DNA of 7,293 nucleotides. Origin: Anaerolineae bacterium. Its GTDB lineage: Bacteria > Chloroflexota > Anaerolineae > UBA1429. The notes under the pieces are model-generated. The model ran no database searches and was not told the origin of the DNA. It saw only the letters and a list, made by a program, of their open reading frames with translations. A program made the position numbers and the translations under genes. Below, piece after piece: positions 6,073-7,293 of this stretch. Position 1 is the stretch's first letter. Each line of letters starts with the position of its first letter. The stretch is from NCBI GenBank assembly GCA_016928125.1, contig JAFGLK010000354.1:1-7293 (forward strand), given 5' to 3'.

Positions 6073-6084
6073 GGCTCAATCGCA

Positions 6085-7293
6085 CTACTCGGCGAACACC
6101 AGGATGCGCTGATTGTCGGAATCGCTCACCAGAATGCGCCCGTCGTCCAGGATGTGGATGCCGGTGGGCAGGTTCATCGAGGCCAAGTCACTCCCATATT
6201 GCCCCCAGGCCCCCAGCAACTTGCCCTGGTCATCAAAGTGGAGCACACGATAGCCCTCGGGGTCGGTCACATAAACGTCGCCATCCGCACTGACGGCGAT
6301 ATAGGGCTTGTTGACCACGGACATACCATCCCAGGCATAGACGGGCCAGGCGCGCACAAACTGGAGCTGTTTGTCGAACACCTGAATGCGCTGGTTCCAT
6401 GTATCCACGACGTACACGAGGCCATCCGGCGACACAGCGATGCCCACTGGCTCCTGCATTTGGCCTTCGGCATCTCCAGCGCCGCCCACGGCCGCGAGCA
6501 TGCGCCCCCCTGGGTCGAACTTGACCACGCGCTTGTTGCCTGTATCGGTCACGTACAGATTGCCCTCATCGTCCAAGTCGACATCGCGCGGCCCATAGAA
6601 GATCGTTCCAGATGCCATGGGATCTGGAACCTCGCCAAAGGTGCCCCACATGGTCTTGTAGTTGCCTTGGGCGTCAAAGATCTGGATGCGATGGTTCCAG
6701 GTATCGGCCACCACCACATCACCATTGGGGACGACGGCCAGCGACCAGGGCTCATTGAACTGCCCCGGCGCATTGCCCTGGGTGCCCCATTGCCTCACAA
6801 AGGCGCCCTCGCCGTTCAGCACCTGCACACGGTGATTCTGGCTATCCGCCACGTAGATGTTGCCGGCGGCATCCGAGGCCATGCCCTTGGGCGCCCGGAG
6901 CTGACCCGGTCCGCTGCCCGCCGCACCCCAGGTCGCGAGGGCGCGGGTCTCCTTCCATGCCTCGACGTATTCGTCGCCGGGCAACTTGGTGTCGACCAGC
7001 GCAGCCTCCGGCCCATAGTCCCACAATTGCTGGGCGATGTCACGGCGCACATGCACGGAAAAGTTGTGTACAAAGGGCCACGAGGTCAGCGAGGCCTCGT
7101 GCTTGCGATAGAACAGCACGTTCCACAGCTTTTTCCGGGCGGCTGGGTCCTTGATGTCGTTCCAGAGCTTCTGCGGCGAGAAGTACATGTACCAATCCTG
7201 GTTCGGCCACCAGATCAGGCGATAGTCACGGCGATAATACTTGCTGCCCAGAAACGGCTTGACCGCCGACTCGTTGGCCGAGCCGACGATGAC
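6085..7293 (-). CDS. C-terminal region of a large NHL-repeat protein, probably a TIGR03663/Agl23-like membrane protein (5' end outside window)
   Basis: The frame is open to base 7293 and ends at TAG 6085-6087, giving 402 residues. The ATG at 7188 is internal: 35 further codons upstream read on smoothly (VIVGSANES, then YYRRDYRLIWWP). Residues 1-120 form a soluble domain rich in aromatic and basic residues that resembles, from memory, the post-membrane region of TIGR03663 (flippase-associated Agl23-like) proteins of Chloroflexota. From about 134 follow six NHL repeats near 134-160, 181-207, 234-260, 281-307, 329-354 and 375-402, each with a DxxNxRVxxFD-like end (for example ADTWNHRIQIFD). Six repeats suit one six-bladed beta-propeller, usually a binding surface and probably extracytoplasmic here. 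The membrane part is not in the window, so the parent family is inference; the NHL propeller is clear. Confidence 0.85.
   Translation of the reverse strand, partial: VIVGSANESAVKPFLGSKYYRRDYRLIWWPNQDWYMYFSPQKLWNDIKDPAARKKLWNVLFYRKHEASLTSWPFVHNFSVHVRRDIAQQLWDYGPEAALVDTKLPGDEYVEAWKETRALATWGAAGSGPGQLRAPKGMASDAAGNIYVADSQNHRVQVLNGEGAFVRQWGTQGNAPGQFNEPWSLAVVPNGDVVVADTWNHRIQIFDAQGNYKTMWGTFGEVPDPMASGTIFYGPRDVDLDDEGNLYVTDTGNKRVVKFDPGGRMLAAVGGAGDAEGQMQEPVGIAVSPDGLVYVVDTWNQRIQVFDKQLQFVRAWPVYAWDGMSVVNKPYIAVSADGDVYVTDPEGYRVLHFDDQGKLLGAWGQYGSDLASMNLPTGIHILDDGRILVSDSDNQRILVFAE

Noticed and set aside
1..7293. CRISPR array, tRNA, rRNA, insertion sequence or defence system
   Set aside because: No regular repeat-spacer pattern, RNA gene, transposase or defence protein was seen; the window is almost filled by metabolic genes.

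Overview
The window is GC-rich, densely coding bacterial DNA, and every supported gene lies on the minus strand, so transcription runs from high to low coordinates. The lineage cannot be fixed from sequence alone. The right-edge protein, a presumed membrane glycosyltransferase-type protein with a C-terminal NHL propeller, is an architecture I associate with Chloroflexota (Anaerolineae-like, often metagenomic). This is an inference.

Layout in order of transcription. (1) 7293-6085: C-terminal part of a large protein ending in six NHL repeats; its start is outside the window. (2) 6072-5878: a 64-residue ORF matching only the C-terminal tail of the succinyl-CoA ligase alpha subunit (SucD), including its phosphohistidine; the rest of sucD is absent. 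(3) 5875-5213: HAD-superfamily phosphatase, 2 nt after the fragment. (4) 5126-4344: classical SDR oxidoreductase of the gluconate-5-dehydrogenase/KduD kind. (5) A 260-base non-coding gap with a plausible sigma-70 promoter, an 11-bp direct repeat and a GGGCTTGACCC-type palindrome. (6) 4077-3655: HIT-family nucleotide hydrolase. (7) 3575-1797: GH78 (alpha-L-rhamnosidase)-like six-hairpin protein whose usual acidic catalytic motif is altered. (8) 1762-626: enolase-superfamily enzyme of the mandelate racemase subgroup, resembling D-galactarolactone cycloisomerase. (9) 606-1: crotonase-fold enoyl-CoA hydratase, cut by the left edge.

The short gaps between genes 6 to 9 (19 to about 80 nt), each with its own ribosome binding site, suggest one transcript starting in the 260-base gap. 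The GH78-like protein, the sugar-acid cycloisomerase-like enzyme and the SDR together suggest breakdown of plant cell-wall (pectin or rhamnogalacturonan-like) sugars and sugar acids. The crotonase, HAD and HIT genes do not specify a pathway. No transporter, regulator, tRNA, rRNA, CRISPR array, insertion sequence or strong intrinsic terminator was seen. The points most worth a second look are the solitary SucD tail, the altered GH78 active-site motif, and the structured leader of the HIT gene.
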